This document shows, piece after piece, positions 7,885-16,077 of a stretch of DNA of 34,640 bases. The position numbers and the translations under genes are program-made. The notes under the pieces are model-generated. The model had not been told where the DNA came from. It saw only the letters and a list, made by a program, of their open reading frames with translations, and made no database searches. Origin of the DNA: a bacterium (GTDB taxonomy: Bacteria; RUG730; JAAEPJ01); the NCBI GenBank assembly GCA_024222485.1, contig JAAEPJ010000383.1:1-34640 (forward strand), read 5' to 3'. Within the stretch, counting starts at the first letter, position 1; each line of letters begins with the position of its first letter.

Positions 7885-9063
7885 ATGGCAAACAATGATT
7901 TGTTAAAAGAAGCAATTGCCGATGCTAAAGCTGTTAAAGAAACTGCTATTGCAAACGCAAAACTTGCTCTTGAAGAAGCATTTACACCACATTTGAAATC
8001 TATGCTATCTGCAAAATTAGAAGAAATGGACAAAGAAGACGTTGACGAAGGATACGATAAGTATGAAGAAGACGACGTTAAAGAAGAAGTTTCTGAAGAT
8101 ACAGTAGAAGAAAAGAAAGAAGATATGGATGAAGCTAAAGAAGAGCTTGATGAAATTAACCTTGACGAATTACTTGCTGAACTTGAATTGGATGAAGACA
8201 AACGTACAGATGCTGAACAAGAAGGCTATAAGGACGGATTCGAAGACGCTAAAGACGACATCGAAAAAGAACTTAAATCTATGAAAGTATCAGAAGCAAA
8301 AGACGAAGATGAAAAAGTTGACGAAGCTAAAAAAAGCGACGACAAAGATGACATTAAGGAAGATGCTAGAACTGATGCTGAAGAAGAAGGCTACCTTGAT
8401 GGTATGAAAGACGAAAAAGAAGACGAAGAAGACAAAGACGAAGATGAAGAAATTGATCTAGAAGATATGTCAGAAGACGACTTAAAAGGATTCATTGAGG
8501 ATGTTATTAAAGATTTAGTAGCAGACGGAACAATTGAAGCAGGTGAGGATTTTGAAGAGGAAGATGTTGAAGACGTTGTAGACGTTGAAGACGTTGAAGA
8601 TGTTGATGTTGATGTAGAAATTGACGAAGCAGTTAAAGGCGAAAAAGGTGCTGGAAACGAAGATGGTGACAAAGATGACACTAAAATCGAGAAAGAAACC
8701 GAAAAAATGAGATTTAAAGAAGCATTAGATGAAATCGAAGCTCTTAAAGTTGAATTGAACGAAGTTAATTTGCTTAACGCTAAATTACTCTACACAAACA
8801 AGATTTTCAAATCGAAAAATCTATCTGAAGATAAAAAAGTTAGAGTGCTTAAAGCATTTGACAAAGCATCTTCAGTAAAAGAAGCAAAAGTTGTCTTTGA
8901 AACATTAAATGAAGGAATAGCATCTAAAGTTACTCCTAAATATAATACAGTAAAAGGTGCAGCTTCAAAAGCTACAGGAACAATAACTGAAGCTAAAAAA
9001 CCAATTATTGAAAGCAATGATGTATACAATCGTATGCGTAAACTTGCTGGATTAATTAAGTAA
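7885..9063 (+). CDS. gp22: Prohead scaffold / core protein (T4 gp22-like)
   Basis: 392 residues, extremely acidic in the middle (Asp/Glu tracts about 45-260) with helical ends. The C-terminal 120 residues carry the part recognisable as gp22-like: a coiled coil EALDEIEALKVELNEVNLLN running into AKLLYTNKIF, then a helix around residues 310-340 and KVVFETLNEG. A repeat occurs internally: RTDAEQEGYKDGFEDAKDD at about 110 and RTDAEEEGYLDGMKDEK at about 160. The scaffold is degraded by gp21 in T4, and its place between protease and major capsid supports the call. The gene uses GAC more than its neighbours. T4 gp22 is 269 residues; the acidic inserts account for the extra length. Confidence 0.88.
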   Translation: MANNDLLKEAIADAKAVKETAIANAKLALEEAFTPHLKSMLSAKLEEMDKEDVDEGYDKYEEDDVKEEVSEDTVEEKKEDMDEAKEELDEINLDELLAELELDEDKRTDAEQEGYKDGFEDAKDDIEKELKSMKVSEAKDEDEKVDEAKKSDDKDDIKEDARTDAEEEGYLDGMKDEKEDEEDKDEDEEIDLEDMSEDDLKGFIEDVIKDLVADGTIEAGEDFEEEDVEDVVDVEDVEDVDVDVEIDEAVKGEKGAGNEDGDKDDTKIEKETEKMRFKEALDEIEALKVELNEVNLLNAKLLYTNKIFKSKNLSEDKKVRVLKAFDKASSVKEAKVVFETLNEGIASKVTPKYNTVKGAASKATGTITEAKKPIIESNDVYNRMRKLAGLIK

Positions 9064-9096
9064 ATTATTATAAACAACCCTTAAAAACAAAAAAAA

Positions 9097-10779
9097 ATGA
9101 GCTTAAATACTCTTTTAGAAAGCGCGAACCCATACCAGTCTTTACAGTCTGACGCGGCTAGATTAGCTAGCAAATGGGAAAAAACAGGTTTGTTAGAAGG
9201 TTTAGGTGGTACTCATAAAAATAACATGGGTCTTATTCTTGAAAACCAAGCTAAACAACTTGTTGTTGAATCATCACAAACTAGTGGTGGTGTAAGTGGT
9301 GGTGGTACATTCCAATCACAAACTGGCGTAAACGTTGGTGGACAGTGGGCTGGTGTAGCTTTACCATTAGTACGTAAAGTATTTGGTCAAATTGCTGCAC
9401 AGGAATTTGTATCAGTACAACCAATGAATTTACCTTCTGGTCTTGTATTTTTCCTAGATTTCCAATATGGATCTAGTAAATCTCCATTTACAGCTGGTGA
9501 TTCTTTATATGGTGACAAAGGTGGAAATAATCCATTTGGTAACACAAATACAGGTGGTCTTTACGGATCTGGTCGTTTTGGATATTCTATCCAAAATACT
9601 CAATCAGCTGTAACTGCTACTCTTATTGAAGATGCTGAGTGGGATGATTTTAACTATAACTCTGATTTTTCTGCTTCTGCTGCTGCTGGTGATTACCAAG
9701 TAATTTCTGTTGCTGCTGCTGACTTAGCTTATGCTGATTTAGAAGGTGTTAAAGGATTCCAAATATTTACTGGATCTTTATCTTCTACTGTACCTACAGG
9801 ATCTGATGGTACTGTTGCTGGTAAGCAATTATCTGAATTTACAGTTTACGATGGTACAAGTGTTAAATTTGTATGTGCTGATGCTGATATCGCAGCTGGT
9901 GGTGATCTTTCTGTAATCGTAAATTACCAAATCCAACCTCAAGATAATGCAAGAGGTGATTTTGAAGCTGGTAATGCAACTCCAAACGAATTCAATGATG
10001 AATCAGGAGCTAACTGTTGCCCAGACCAAGTTATTCCAGAAATCAACATTCAGATGCAATCATCTGCAATCGTTGCTAAAACTAGAAAACTGAAAGCTGT
10101 ATGGACACCAGAATTTGCACAGGATTTAAATGCATACCATGCATTAGATGCTGAAGCTGAATTAACTTCTATCTTAAGCGAGTACATTTCATTAGAAATT
10201 GACTTAGAAATTCTTTCTATGTTAATCGAAGGTGCTGCTGCTGGAACAGAAACATGGTCAGCTGTAAATAACCAAGCAATTAATGGTCTTGTACAGTCTG
10301 ACTTAGGATTCTACAATTCTCAAGGACAATGGTTCCAAACTTTAGGAACTAAAATTCAGAAATTAAGTAACATCATTCACCAGAAAACTCTACGTGGTGG
10401 TGCTAACTTTATGGTTGTTTCTCCAAGTGTAGCAACTATTTTGGAATCTATTCCAGGATTTGCTGCTGACACAGATGGTGATGCTGCTAAAATGAATTAT
10501 GCATTTGGTGTACAAAAAGTTGGTAGCTTAAATAGCCGCCAAAAAGTATACAAAAACCCTTACATGACTGCTAACACAATCCTATTAGGATACCGTGGTA
10601 CTCAGTTCTTAGAAAGTGGTGCTGTATTTGCTCCTTACATTCCGTTAATCATGACTCCACTTGTATACGATCCAGATACGTTCGTACCAAGAAAAGGTCT
10701 ATTAACTAGATATGCTAAGAAAATGGTTCGTCCAGAATTTTATGGAAAAATCAACGTAGCAGGTTTAAATACTCTATAG
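9097..10779 (+). CDS. gp23: Major capsid protein (T4 gp23-like)
   Basis: 560 residues (T4 gp23 is 521). HK97-fold shell protein. Diagnostic stretches are the N-arm QAKQLVVESSQTSGG (about 51-65), VQPMNLPSGLVFFLDFQYG (about 106-124), IPEINIQMQSSAIVAKTRKL (about 312-331), WTPEFAQDLNAYHALDAEAE and ISLEIDLEIL. By analogy with T4 (cleavage after LTE65), a gp21 cut after VVE58 would remove a 58-residue propeptide; this site is a prediction. Residues about 185-300 are a more variable, Ala/Gly/Asp-rich insertion likely exposed on the surface. The leader has a degenerate motif ATTATTATAA at 9064-9073, 23 bases before ATG. A strong terminator follows. No separate gp24 vertex protein is seen in the window. 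Confidence 0.96.
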   Translation: MSLNTLLESANPYQSLQSDAARLASKWEKTGLLEGLGGTHKNNMGLILENQAKQLVVESSQTSGGVSGGGTFQSQTGVNVGGQWAGVALPLVRKVFGQIAAQEFVSVQPMNLPSGLVFFLDFQYGSSKSPFTAGDSLYGDKGGNNPFGNTNTGGLYGSGRFGYSIQNTQSAVTATLIEDAEWDDFNYNSDFSASAAAGDYQVISVAAADLAYADLEGVKGFQIFTGSLSSTVPTGSDGTVAGKQLSEFTVYDGTSVKFVCADADIAAGGDLSVIVNYQIQPQDNARGDFEAGNATPNEFNDESGANCCPDQVIPEINIQMQSSAIVAKTRKLKAVWTPEFAQDLNAYHALDAEAELTSILSEYISLEIDLEILSMLIEGAAAGTETWSAVNNQAINGLVQSDLGFYNSQGQWFQTLGTKIQKLSNIIHQKTLRGGANFMVVSPSVATILESIPGFAADTDGDAAKMNYAFGVQKVGSLNSRQKVYKNPYMTANTILLGYRGTQFLESGAVFAPYIPLIMTPLVYDPDTFVPRKGLLTRYAKKMVRPEFYGKINVAGLNTL

Positions 10780-10808
10780 TATATAGATTAATAAATCTTG
10801 ATAAAATT

Positions 10809-10836
10809 AACCCGGTCTTTGACCGGGTTTTTTTTT
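10809..10836 (+). terminator. Intrinsic terminator after the major capsid gene
   Basis: A perfect 9-bp stem AACCCGGTC (10809-10817) with GACCGGGTT (10821-10829), a TTT loop, and a T-run through 10836. It is GC-rich in an AT-rich genome and 30 bases after the capsid stop. The A-rich side (AAAATTAA) may allow function on the other strand too, but no minus-strand gene needs it. Confidence 0.93.
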
Positions 10837-10976
10837 ACTTTTCATATGTATAATAAAATGCGTTATACACAAACTATATTTATCTCTCTATATAGCTATA
10901 TCACTAATTTAATGTTTTTTAACGTATTTACTACGGTTACATTCACTGATAACATAACCTTTAATCTCAAGAATTT
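10837..10976 (+). promoter_or_regulatory. phoH upstream region with degenerate late motifs
   Basis: A 140-base non-coding gap. ATATGTATAATAAAA at 10844-10858 differs by one base from the recurrent late motif and follows the terminator just as the perfect motif does after other terminators, but it is 119 bases before the phoH ATG. A second partial match ATATTTAT lies at 10876-10883. I see no convincing separate early promoter and no phosphate-box repeat. Confidence 0.4.
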
Positions 10977-11714
10977 ATGGCAAGTAAACACCATACGGAT
11001 GATGTGTATCGTCCTAAAAGAATTCCTAAAAACCCAATTAAGTTCAAACTCCAACTTAATGCCGAACAAAAAGAAGCAAAACAAGCAATACTTGATAATA
11101 CAGTCACTCTTTTAGGTGGAAGTGCAGGTAGTGGAAAAACATTATTAGCATGTAATGTTGCTTTAGATGGATTGCTACGAAGACAATATGATAAAATTAT
11201 AATAACCAGACCTACAGTATCAAAAGAAGAAATAGGATTTCTACCTGGTGATTTAAGAGAAAAAATGGACCCATGGGTTCAACCTATTTACCAAAATTTC
11301 TTTCAATTATATGATAAAGTTAAAATTGAAAAACTTATTGAAGATGGGAAAATAGAAATTGTACCTGTATCATTTATGAGAGGTAGAACATTTTTAGATT
11401 CAATGATTATTGTTGATGAAGCACAAAATGTTACTCATGAACAAATGGAAATGATTACTTCACGTTTAGGATTAAGAAGTAAAATGATGGTATGTGGTGA
11501 TGCTCAACAAACAGATTTAAAGAAAAAATCGGATTCTGGATTTAAATTTTTATATGCTGCTGCTAGAAAAATAAAAAATTTAGAAGCAATTACTTTAACT
11601 ACTAATCATAGAAACGAAATAGTTGAAGATTTATTAGAATATTATCAAGAAGCTGTTGATAAAGGAATATCAATTATAACTTCTGGTTCTAATAATTATA
11701 ATAATAGAAATTAG
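10977..11714 (+). CDS. phoH: PhoH-family P-loop ATPase
   Basis: 245 residues, a single PhoH domain. Walker A is GGSAGSGKT at 47-55, the following strand has IIITRPTV (about 74-81) and GFLPGDLREKM, Walker B is MIIVDEAQN at 143-151, a motif-III-like GDAQQTD lies at 174-180, and an arginine motif TNHRNEIV follows. This is the helicase-like ATPase found in bacterial PhoH and widespread in marine T4-like phages. Its biochemical role in phages is not settled (RNA-related helicase or nuclease partner has been proposed for the family). It sits right after the capsid operon. ATG 10977 is the first start before the domain. It has a separate, weakly defined upstream region. Confidence 0.95.
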   Translation: MASKHHTDDVYRPKRIPKNPIKFKLQLNAEQKEAKQAILDNTVTLLGGSAGSGKTLLACNVALDGLLRRQYDKIIITRPTVSKEEIGFLPGDLREKMDPWVQPIYQNFFQLYDKVKIEKLIEDGKIEIVPVSFMRGRTFLDSMIIVDEAQNVTHEQMEMITSRLGLRSKMMVCGDAQQTDLKKKSDSGFKFLYAAARKIKNLEAITLTTNHRNEIVEDLLEYYQEAVDKGISIITSGSNNYNNRN

Positions 11715-11718
11715 TACC

Positions 11719-11728
11719 ATATTTATAA
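11719..11728 (+). promoter_or_regulatory. Late-promoter-like motif ATATTTATAA (extended ATAAAA)
   Basis: Perfect extended copy ATATTTATAATAAAA lies in the 26-base gap after phoH, 12 bases before the next ATG. It separates phoH from the following virion-type genes. Confidence 0.6.
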
Positions 11729-11740
11729 TAAAATTAAACA

Positions 11741-12283
11741 ATGGCAATATGTAATCCTACAGGATCATTATCTGTAACCATTAAAGAAGAAATAAGGCTT
11801 CCTAATGGAAATATGGAACAATCTATTAATACTGAAGTTATTAAAGATGTTAATCAGATAATGAAAAGAACTGATACTATTTCTACCACATTTAGTGGAA
11901 GTGGAATTGAAATTTTAAGATTTGTAGACTCTGAAGAACAACAAACAGCGGGTTCATTTGTACGAGATACTGTTAAATATATGAGATTTACAAACTTATG
12001 TCCACATCATTATGTATCTTTATATTTAATCCAAGATAGCCCAGACGCACAAAGCCCAAATACAGGTAATGTAGGGTCTGGAGATGAAACTTTATTTAAA
12101 TTAGATGCAGGAAAATCAATGGTATTTTCAAATGCCCAATTTCAAGGAACTGATTACTATGATTATGTAGTAGAAGGTTATGTAGATATCCAGTATTTTT
12201 CATCATTTGCCTCTTTAACATCAATTAAAGCAAAAGCAGATGAAGCAGATGTTCAAATAGAATATTTTATAGCTTCTTCTTAA
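11741..12283 (+). CDS. Unknown beta-rich virion-type protein (180 aa)
   Basis: 180 residues, apparently beta-rich, with no signal peptide or membrane segment. The N-terminus (GSLSVTIKEEIRLPNG) and the middle (KYMRFTNLCPHHYVSLYLIQ, about 89-108) look like beta strands, and the C-terminus ends VQIEYFIASS. It has its own late-type motif and another right at its stop codon, so it is probably expressed late as a virion protein. The place between capsid and neck genes would suit a head-decoration or connector protein, but I recognise no family. Confidence 0.75.
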   Translation: MAICNPTGSLSVTIKEEIRLPNGNMEQSINTEVIKDVNQIMKRTDTISTTFSGSGIEILRFVDSEEQQTAGSFVRDTVKYMRFTNLCPHHYVSLYLIQDSPDAQSPNTGNVGSGDETLFKLDAGKSMVFSNAQFQGTDYYDYVVEGYVDIQYFSSFASLTSIKAKADEADVQIEYFIASS

Positions 12284-12292
12284 TATTTATAA
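12283..12292 (+). promoter_or_regulatory. Late-promoter-like motif overlapping the stop codon
   Basis: ATATTTATAA begins on the last base of the preceding TAA stop (12281-12283) and continues as TAAAATTA. It is 21 bases before the ATG at 12314. Confidence 0.6.
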
Positions 12293-12313
12293 TAAAATTA
12301 AATTTAATAAAAA

Positions 12314-12811
12314 ATGGCATTAACATTTAGAACAGGTTCAGACGGTATTGGAAGAGCTCTAACAATAAATGAGTTGGATAACAACTTTAGATATTTTACT
12401 GGGTCTCATTCAATAACAGGGTCTTTAGAAATCGATGGTAATATAATTATAACAGGGAGTATTATACCTGAAGGTGTAGGAGTCCATAATATAGGATCAG
12501 TTGATAATCCTTTTAATGAAGTATTTGTATCTAGTGATTCAATTATATTTGTAAGTGGTTCAACTACAAGCTCATTTGGAATAGATTCATCAGGATCAAT
12601 GATAGGTTCTTTTAATGGAGACTTAACTGGTTCCTTTACAGGATCAGGAGATGGTAACTTTAGAGGATCTTTTGATGGTGTCTTTACAGGATCAATAGAC
12701 GGAACAGAATTTTATATTTATAACTTACCTACTACAGAACCTGCAGAATCTGGTAGATTATGGCTATCAGGTAGTGCTGAAAATTCTAAATATTTAATGG
12801 TAAGAGATTAA
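12314..12811 (+). CDS. Small fibre-like protein with GS-repeat beta motif
   Basis: 165 residues. After a short N-terminus (RTGSDGIGRALTINELDNNF), two Gly/Ser/Ile-rich segments follow: SITGSLEIDGNIIITGSI (about 34-51) and a repeat of the form (F/L)xGS(F/I)xG at about 96-131 (GSFNGDLTGSFTGSGDG and so on). Short periodic strands with Gly-Ser turns are typical of trimeric phage fibre shafts. The C-terminal LPTTEPAESGRLWLSGSAE is of a kind common near the ends of marine phage fibre or appendage proteins. A head or neck fibre (whisker-like) is plausible because the neighbours are neck genes. It is followed by a strong terminator. Confidence 0.7.
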   Translation: MALTFRTGSDGIGRALTINELDNNFRYFTGSHSITGSLEIDGNIIITGSIIPEGVGVHNIGSVDNPFNEVFVSSDSIIFVSGSTTSSFGIDSSGSMIGSFNGDLTGSFTGSGDGNFRGSFDGVFTGSIDGTEFYIYNLPTTEPAESGRLWLSGSAENSKYLMVRD

Positions 12812-12838
12812 TCTTTATTTAAATAAAAAATAAAATTA

Positions 12839-12866
12839 TAGGGACTCAACTTGAGTCCCTTTTTTT
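12839..12866 (+). terminator. Intrinsic terminator before the neck genes
   Basis: Stem AGGGACTC (12840-12847) with GAGTCCCT (12853-12860), five-base loop, followed by a seven-T run to 12866. The late motif starts two bases later. Confidence 0.92.
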
Positions 12867-12867
12867 C

Positions 12868-12877
12868 ATATTTATAA
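12868..12877 (+). promoter_or_regulatory. Late-promoter-like motif directly after a terminator
   Basis: ATATTTATAATAAAA begins immediately after the terminator T-run and is 16 bases before the ATG at 12894. Termination followed at once by the motif is good evidence that the motif restarts transcription. Confidence 0.65.
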
Positions 12878-12893
12878 TAAAACTAATTATATT

Positions 12894-14081
12894 ATGAATG
12901 TACCTATATATGATGGTAACCCTTTATGGAATCCAGATTCAGTACCTTTTGGATTTTACAATAATAGTATTGAATTTCAAGTTGACTGTGTAAAAGTTGC
13001 TGAATTTTGTGCTATTAGGTTAGGTTATCCTTTAGTTGACATTGAATTACAATCAAGTTCATTTTTTACTGCTTTTGAAGAAGCAATTACAGTATATGGA
13101 AATGAATTATACTCCTATTTAGTTAGAGATAATATGCTAACCTTAGAAGGATTTGAAATTACAGATTTTGTTTTTCTAAATGATAGTATAGTTACTCCTA
13201 ATTTAGGAGCAATTATAAGAATGTCAGAACAATATGGTGCAGAAGCAGGTACTGGAGGTAATGTACCTTGGTATAAAGGAAATATACCATTAACTTCTAG
13301 TGTTCAAGATTATGATTTAAAAGCCTGGGCTAAAGAACAAAATATAACAGGTAGTATAGAAATTAAACGAGTATTCTATCAAGAACCAGTTCCAGCCTCA
13401 GCAAGATATTTAGATCCCTATGATGGTTTTGGTTTTGGTGGAGTAGCAGCTGCTGGATTAATGGAAATGGGAGGCTTTGGTGGTGGAATGGGTTATTTAA
13501 TGATGCCCCTTAGTTATGATATGCAAGTAATTCAAGCTATTGAAATGAATGAAATGGTTAGAATATCAAACTATAGTTTTGAAATGCATGATAATGTATT
13601 AAGAGTATTTCCTATACCAACAAATAATAATCATCATATTGAAGCAGAAGGCTCTAGTTCTTGTGCTGGAAATATGTGGTTTGAGTACATTAAAGTAAAT
13701 GACAGAATAAGTGGAAGCGTAGATCCAGCATGTGGACAAGTAACAAATGCCTCTAATATGCCCTATACTAATCCTAATTATGATTTAATTAACTCAATTG
13801 GTAGACAATGGATTTTTGAATTTACTTTAGCTTTAGTAAAAGAAATTTTAGGGTATGTAAGAGGAAAATATGGTACAATTCCAATCCCTAATGCTGAAAT
13901 GACTTTAAACCAATCAGATTTATTAGCAGCAGCAACAGCAGAAAAAACAGCATTATTAGAAAGATTAAGAGCATATTTTGACGAGATGTCTCGTGCTTCA
14001 TTATTAGCTAGAAGAGCTAATGAAAAAGAAAGTAGAGATAAAGAATTAGAAGGTGTCCCAACATTTATTTACATAGGATAA
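12894..14081 (+). CDS. gp13: Neck protein (T4 gp13-like)
   Basis: 395 residues (T4 gp13 is 309). gp13 completes the head and forms the head-to-tail connector together with gp14. The C-terminal region carries the recognisable part: LALVKEILGYVRGKYG (about 311-326), then IPIPNAEMTLNQSDLL and a long helix with EKTALLERLRAYFDEM, a pattern seen in gp13-like proteins of marine T4-like phages. Residues about 165-205 hold a Gly/Met-rich loop (GFGFGGVAAAGLMEMGGFGG) that is not part of the T4 protein and may be surface-exposed. The gene is one base from gp14, in the T4 order. The assignment rests on recalled family patterns and order, so moderately sure. Confidence 0.78.
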   Translation: MNVPIYDGNPLWNPDSVPFGFYNNSIEFQVDCVKVAEFCAIRLGYPLVDIELQSSSFFTAFEEAITVYGNELYSYLVRDNMLTLEGFEITDFVFLNDSIVTPNLGAIIRMSEQYGAEAGTGGNVPWYKGNIPLTSSVQDYDLKAWAKEQNITGSIEIKRVFYQEPVPASARYLDPYDGFGFGGVAAAGLMEMGGFGGGMGYLMMPLSYDMQVIQAIEMNEMVRISNYSFEMHDNVLRVFPIPTNNNHHIEAEGSSSCAGNMWFEYIKVNDRISGSVDPACGQVTNASNMPYTNPNYDLINSIGRQWIFEFTLALVKEILGYVRGKYGTIPIPNAEMTLNQSDLLAAATAEKTALLERLRAYFDEMSRASLLARRANEKESRDKELEGVPTFIYIG

Positions 14082-14082
14082 T

Positions 14083-14646
14083 ATGGCGATGTATACAAGA
14101 CTCAGGGATGTATCTCTCCTGAGACATTTAAATAGAGAATTAATGGGTAATATTATTACTCAACAGTGTGCTTTATATCAATTTAAACTAGAAGAAACTA
14201 AAGTTAATATTTATGGTGAAGCTGCTGGTGAAAAATTTTATAATGGTCCTTTCTTATTTAATGTATTAATAAATAGACAAGATCAACAATATGGTGAAGA
14301 TGAAGAAGGAATACAATTCAACCAACCTATTGATTTTTATTTTTTATTAGATGACTTAAAAGCTGTTAGCCCTGAATACCCTTACGGAAATCCAGATGCA
14401 TCAGTAGTTCCAGAAGTGGGTGATATAATTTTATATCAGGAAGGATATTATGGGGTACAAAGTACAGTAGCTAACCAATATTGGGGAGGAAAAAATCCAT
14501 CATATCCTAATAATAACTCTGATGGTACACCAAACCCTTTAAACCCTGGTTTAGACCAATTTGGAAATAATGTATCATTATTAGTATCAACCTATTATAT
14601 ACCAGCTGATAAAGTTGCTATATCACCATATAAAGAAAGATTTTAA
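14083..14646 (+). CDS. gp14: Neck protein (T4 gp14-like)
   Basis: 187 residues, shorter than T4 gp14 (256). The middle part (KVNIYGEAAGEKFYNGPFLF at about 47-66, then a segment with YGEDEEGIQF and IDFYFLLDDL, and PEVGDIILYQEGYYGVQ) follows the strand pattern of gp14-like neck proteins, where a 'GD.I.......F.V' strand pair is typical. In T4, gp14 joins gp13 to seal the filled head before tail attachment. It starts one base after gp13 and its stop overlaps the next start by one base, so the three neck and tail genes are translated together. Confidence 0.72.
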   Translation: MAMYTRLRDVSLLRHLNRELMGNIITQQCALYQFKLEETKVNIYGEAAGEKFYNGPFLFNVLINRQDQQYGEDEEGIQFNQPIDFYFLLDDLKAVSPEYPYGNPDASVVPEVGDIILYQEGYYGVQSTVANQYWGGKNPSYPNNNSDGTPNPLNPGLDQFGNNVSLLVSTYYIPADKVAISPYKERF

Positions 14647-15629
14647 TGGCTATAAGAAAACCTATACCTAAAACCCAAAAAGAATTGAGCATAGCTCAAC
14701 AGACTCCATCTAGTGAAAGATATGGAAATCCTAATATTCCTGTAGCTTCAAATTTAAGTGAAACTGGTATAGAATTTAATAGGTCTGAAAAATTATCTTG
14801 GACAGGTGATACAACAAAACCTTTCTCAATTGGTATTAAAGATTTAGATGAAGCAGTATTTTATTACTTCCAAAATGTAATTAAACCCTTTGTTTATCAA
14901 AATGGAGAAAGAAGAGAAGTACCTGTAATTTATGGTTCACCTGAAAGATGGAAATCATTTCAAAAAGATAACTATTATAGAGATAAAAAAGGTGCTATAA
15001 TGTTACCTATTATAGTGTTAAAAAGAAATTCTATAACTAAAGATAGAACTGTATACAATAAGTTAGATGCTAACAGTCCTAATTTATATGGAAGTTTTCA
15101 ACGTACTTACAACCCTAAAAATTTTTATAGCAATTTTGCAGCAATAAATAACGCAATACCAGCACAACAATTTTATGCTGTAGCTGTTCCTGATTTTGTT
15201 AATATAGAATATAGTTGTTTAATTCAAACTTACTATATGGAACAATTAAATAAAATAATTGAATCATGTGAATATGCATCTGATGCTTATTGGGGTAATC
15301 CTGAAAGGTTTAAATTTAGGGCTTTTATAGATAGTTTTTCTACAGAAACTTCTTTAACACCTAATAAAGATAGATTAGTAAAAGGTACATTTAATATTAG
15401 ATTAAGAGGATATATTATTCCTGATACTATACAAAAAGATATGAATTCAATATCTAAATATAATACTAAATCTAAATTTATTATTCAAATGGAAACAACT
15501 TCAAACCCAGAAATATTTAAAGAAGGAGTTACAAAAACAAAAGATGGTAGAACAAGAAGACAAAGAGAAGATCAAGGAGAAATATCAAATATCTCAGATG
15601 TAACCCCAGGAACAGAATTAAAAACATAG
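14646..15629 (+). CDS. gp15: Tail terminator / sheath-stabilising protein (T4 gp15-like)
   Basis: 327 residues (T4 gp15 is 272). gp15 caps the head-proximal end of tube and sheath and binds the neck. The region about 67-130 fits the family: DLDEAVFYYFQNVIKP, then (R)EVPVIYGSPERWKSF, then a strand AIMLPIIVLKRNSI. The 'VP(V/I)xYGxxx(K/R)' stretch followed by 'LP.I...R' is what I recall from gp15-like proteins. Residues about 285-327 are a charged, probably disordered tail. The gene begins on the last base of the gp14 stop. Alternative: another tail-completion protein, since similarity to T4 itself is low. Confidence 0.68.
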   Translation: MAIRKPIPKTQKELSIAQQTPSSERYGNPNIPVASNLSETGIEFNRSEKLSWTGDTTKPFSIGIKDLDEAVFYYFQNVIKPFVYQNGERREVPVIYGSPERWKSFQKDNYYRDKKGAIMLPIIVLKRNSITKDRTVYNKLDANSPNLYGSFQRTYNPKNFYSNFAAINNAIPAQQFYAVAVPDFVNIEYSCLIQTYYMEQLNKIIESCEYASDAYWGNPERFKFRAFIDSFSTETSLTPNKDRLVKGTFNIRLRGYIIPDTIQKDMNSISKYNTKSKFIIQMETTSNPEIFKEGVTKTKDGRTRRQREDQGEISNISDVTPGTELKT

Positions 15630-15634
15630 GATAT

Positions 15635-16015
15635 ATGGCTAGTAATATTAGATTTGTAGATGACTTAAAAGTAGGAGCATATACTGTCTCAGGTGGACAA
15701 GGTGGTGGTACAGTAATAGATAATAATTTTAATAATTATGTATTAACTGCAACTGGTAATGATAATATTAAGGGTAATACAGCATTACAGTTTGATGGTG
15801 TTAACTTAGGAATAGGAGGTCCTTCAAATGGTGCTAGATTTGAAATTAATGATGATACAGGACGTGATTTATTATTAATAAAAAATTCAAGTAACCAAGG
15901 TATAAAAGTAACTAGTGAAGGAGTATTTCAATTAATTAAATTTAACACCTTACCAGGTACAGCCCCAGAAGGTGGGTTAGCTATATCTTCTAATAACTTT
16001 TATGTAGGTTTATAA
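15635..16015 (+). CDS. Small fibre-type protein (126 aa)
   Basis: 126 residues, Gly/Asn-rich and beta-rich. It starts MASNIRFVDDLKVGAYTVSG and has a section with NTALQFDGVNLGIGGPSNGARFEI, then GIKVTSEGVFQLIKFNTLPG and a C-terminal GGLAISSNNFYVGL. Such 'NTLPG...GG.....FYVG' endings are seen in fibre-associated proteins of marine phages. It lies 5 bases after gp15 and just upstream of the two large fibres. It may be a shorter fibre or adaptor subunit; function is inferred. Confidence 0.65.
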   Translation: MASNIRFVDDLKVGAYTVSGGQGGGTVIDNNFNNYVLTATGNDNIKGNTALQFDGVNLGIGGPSNGARFEINDDTGRDLLLIKNSSNQGIKVTSEGVFQLIKFNTLPGTAPEGGLAISSNNFYVGL

Positions 16016-16024
16016 ATAGTAAAT

Positions 16025-16034
16025 ATATTTATAA
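16025..16034 (+). promoter_or_regulatory. Late-promoter-like motif before collagen-like fibre 1
   Basis: ATATTTATAA lies 43 bases before the ATG at 16078, the longest leader among the copies close to a start. TATAAATA in the + orientation occurs just upstream at 16011-16018, overlapping the previous stop. A second A/T-rich near-copy (ATGTATAATAAA) follows at 16036-16047. Confidence 0.55.
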
Positions 16035-16077
16035 TATGTATAATAAATTGGATAATATAAAATTAAAATAATAAAAA

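Noticed and set aside
7863-8681. Ser-rich minus-strand frames opposite the scaffold gene
   Set aside because: Reverse reading of GAA/GAC-rich acidic codons; a composition artefact.
10798-11115. Open frame covering the capsid terminator and phoH start
   Set aside because: It runs through a strong terminator hairpin and overlaps the first 139 bases of phoH; composition is not protein-like.
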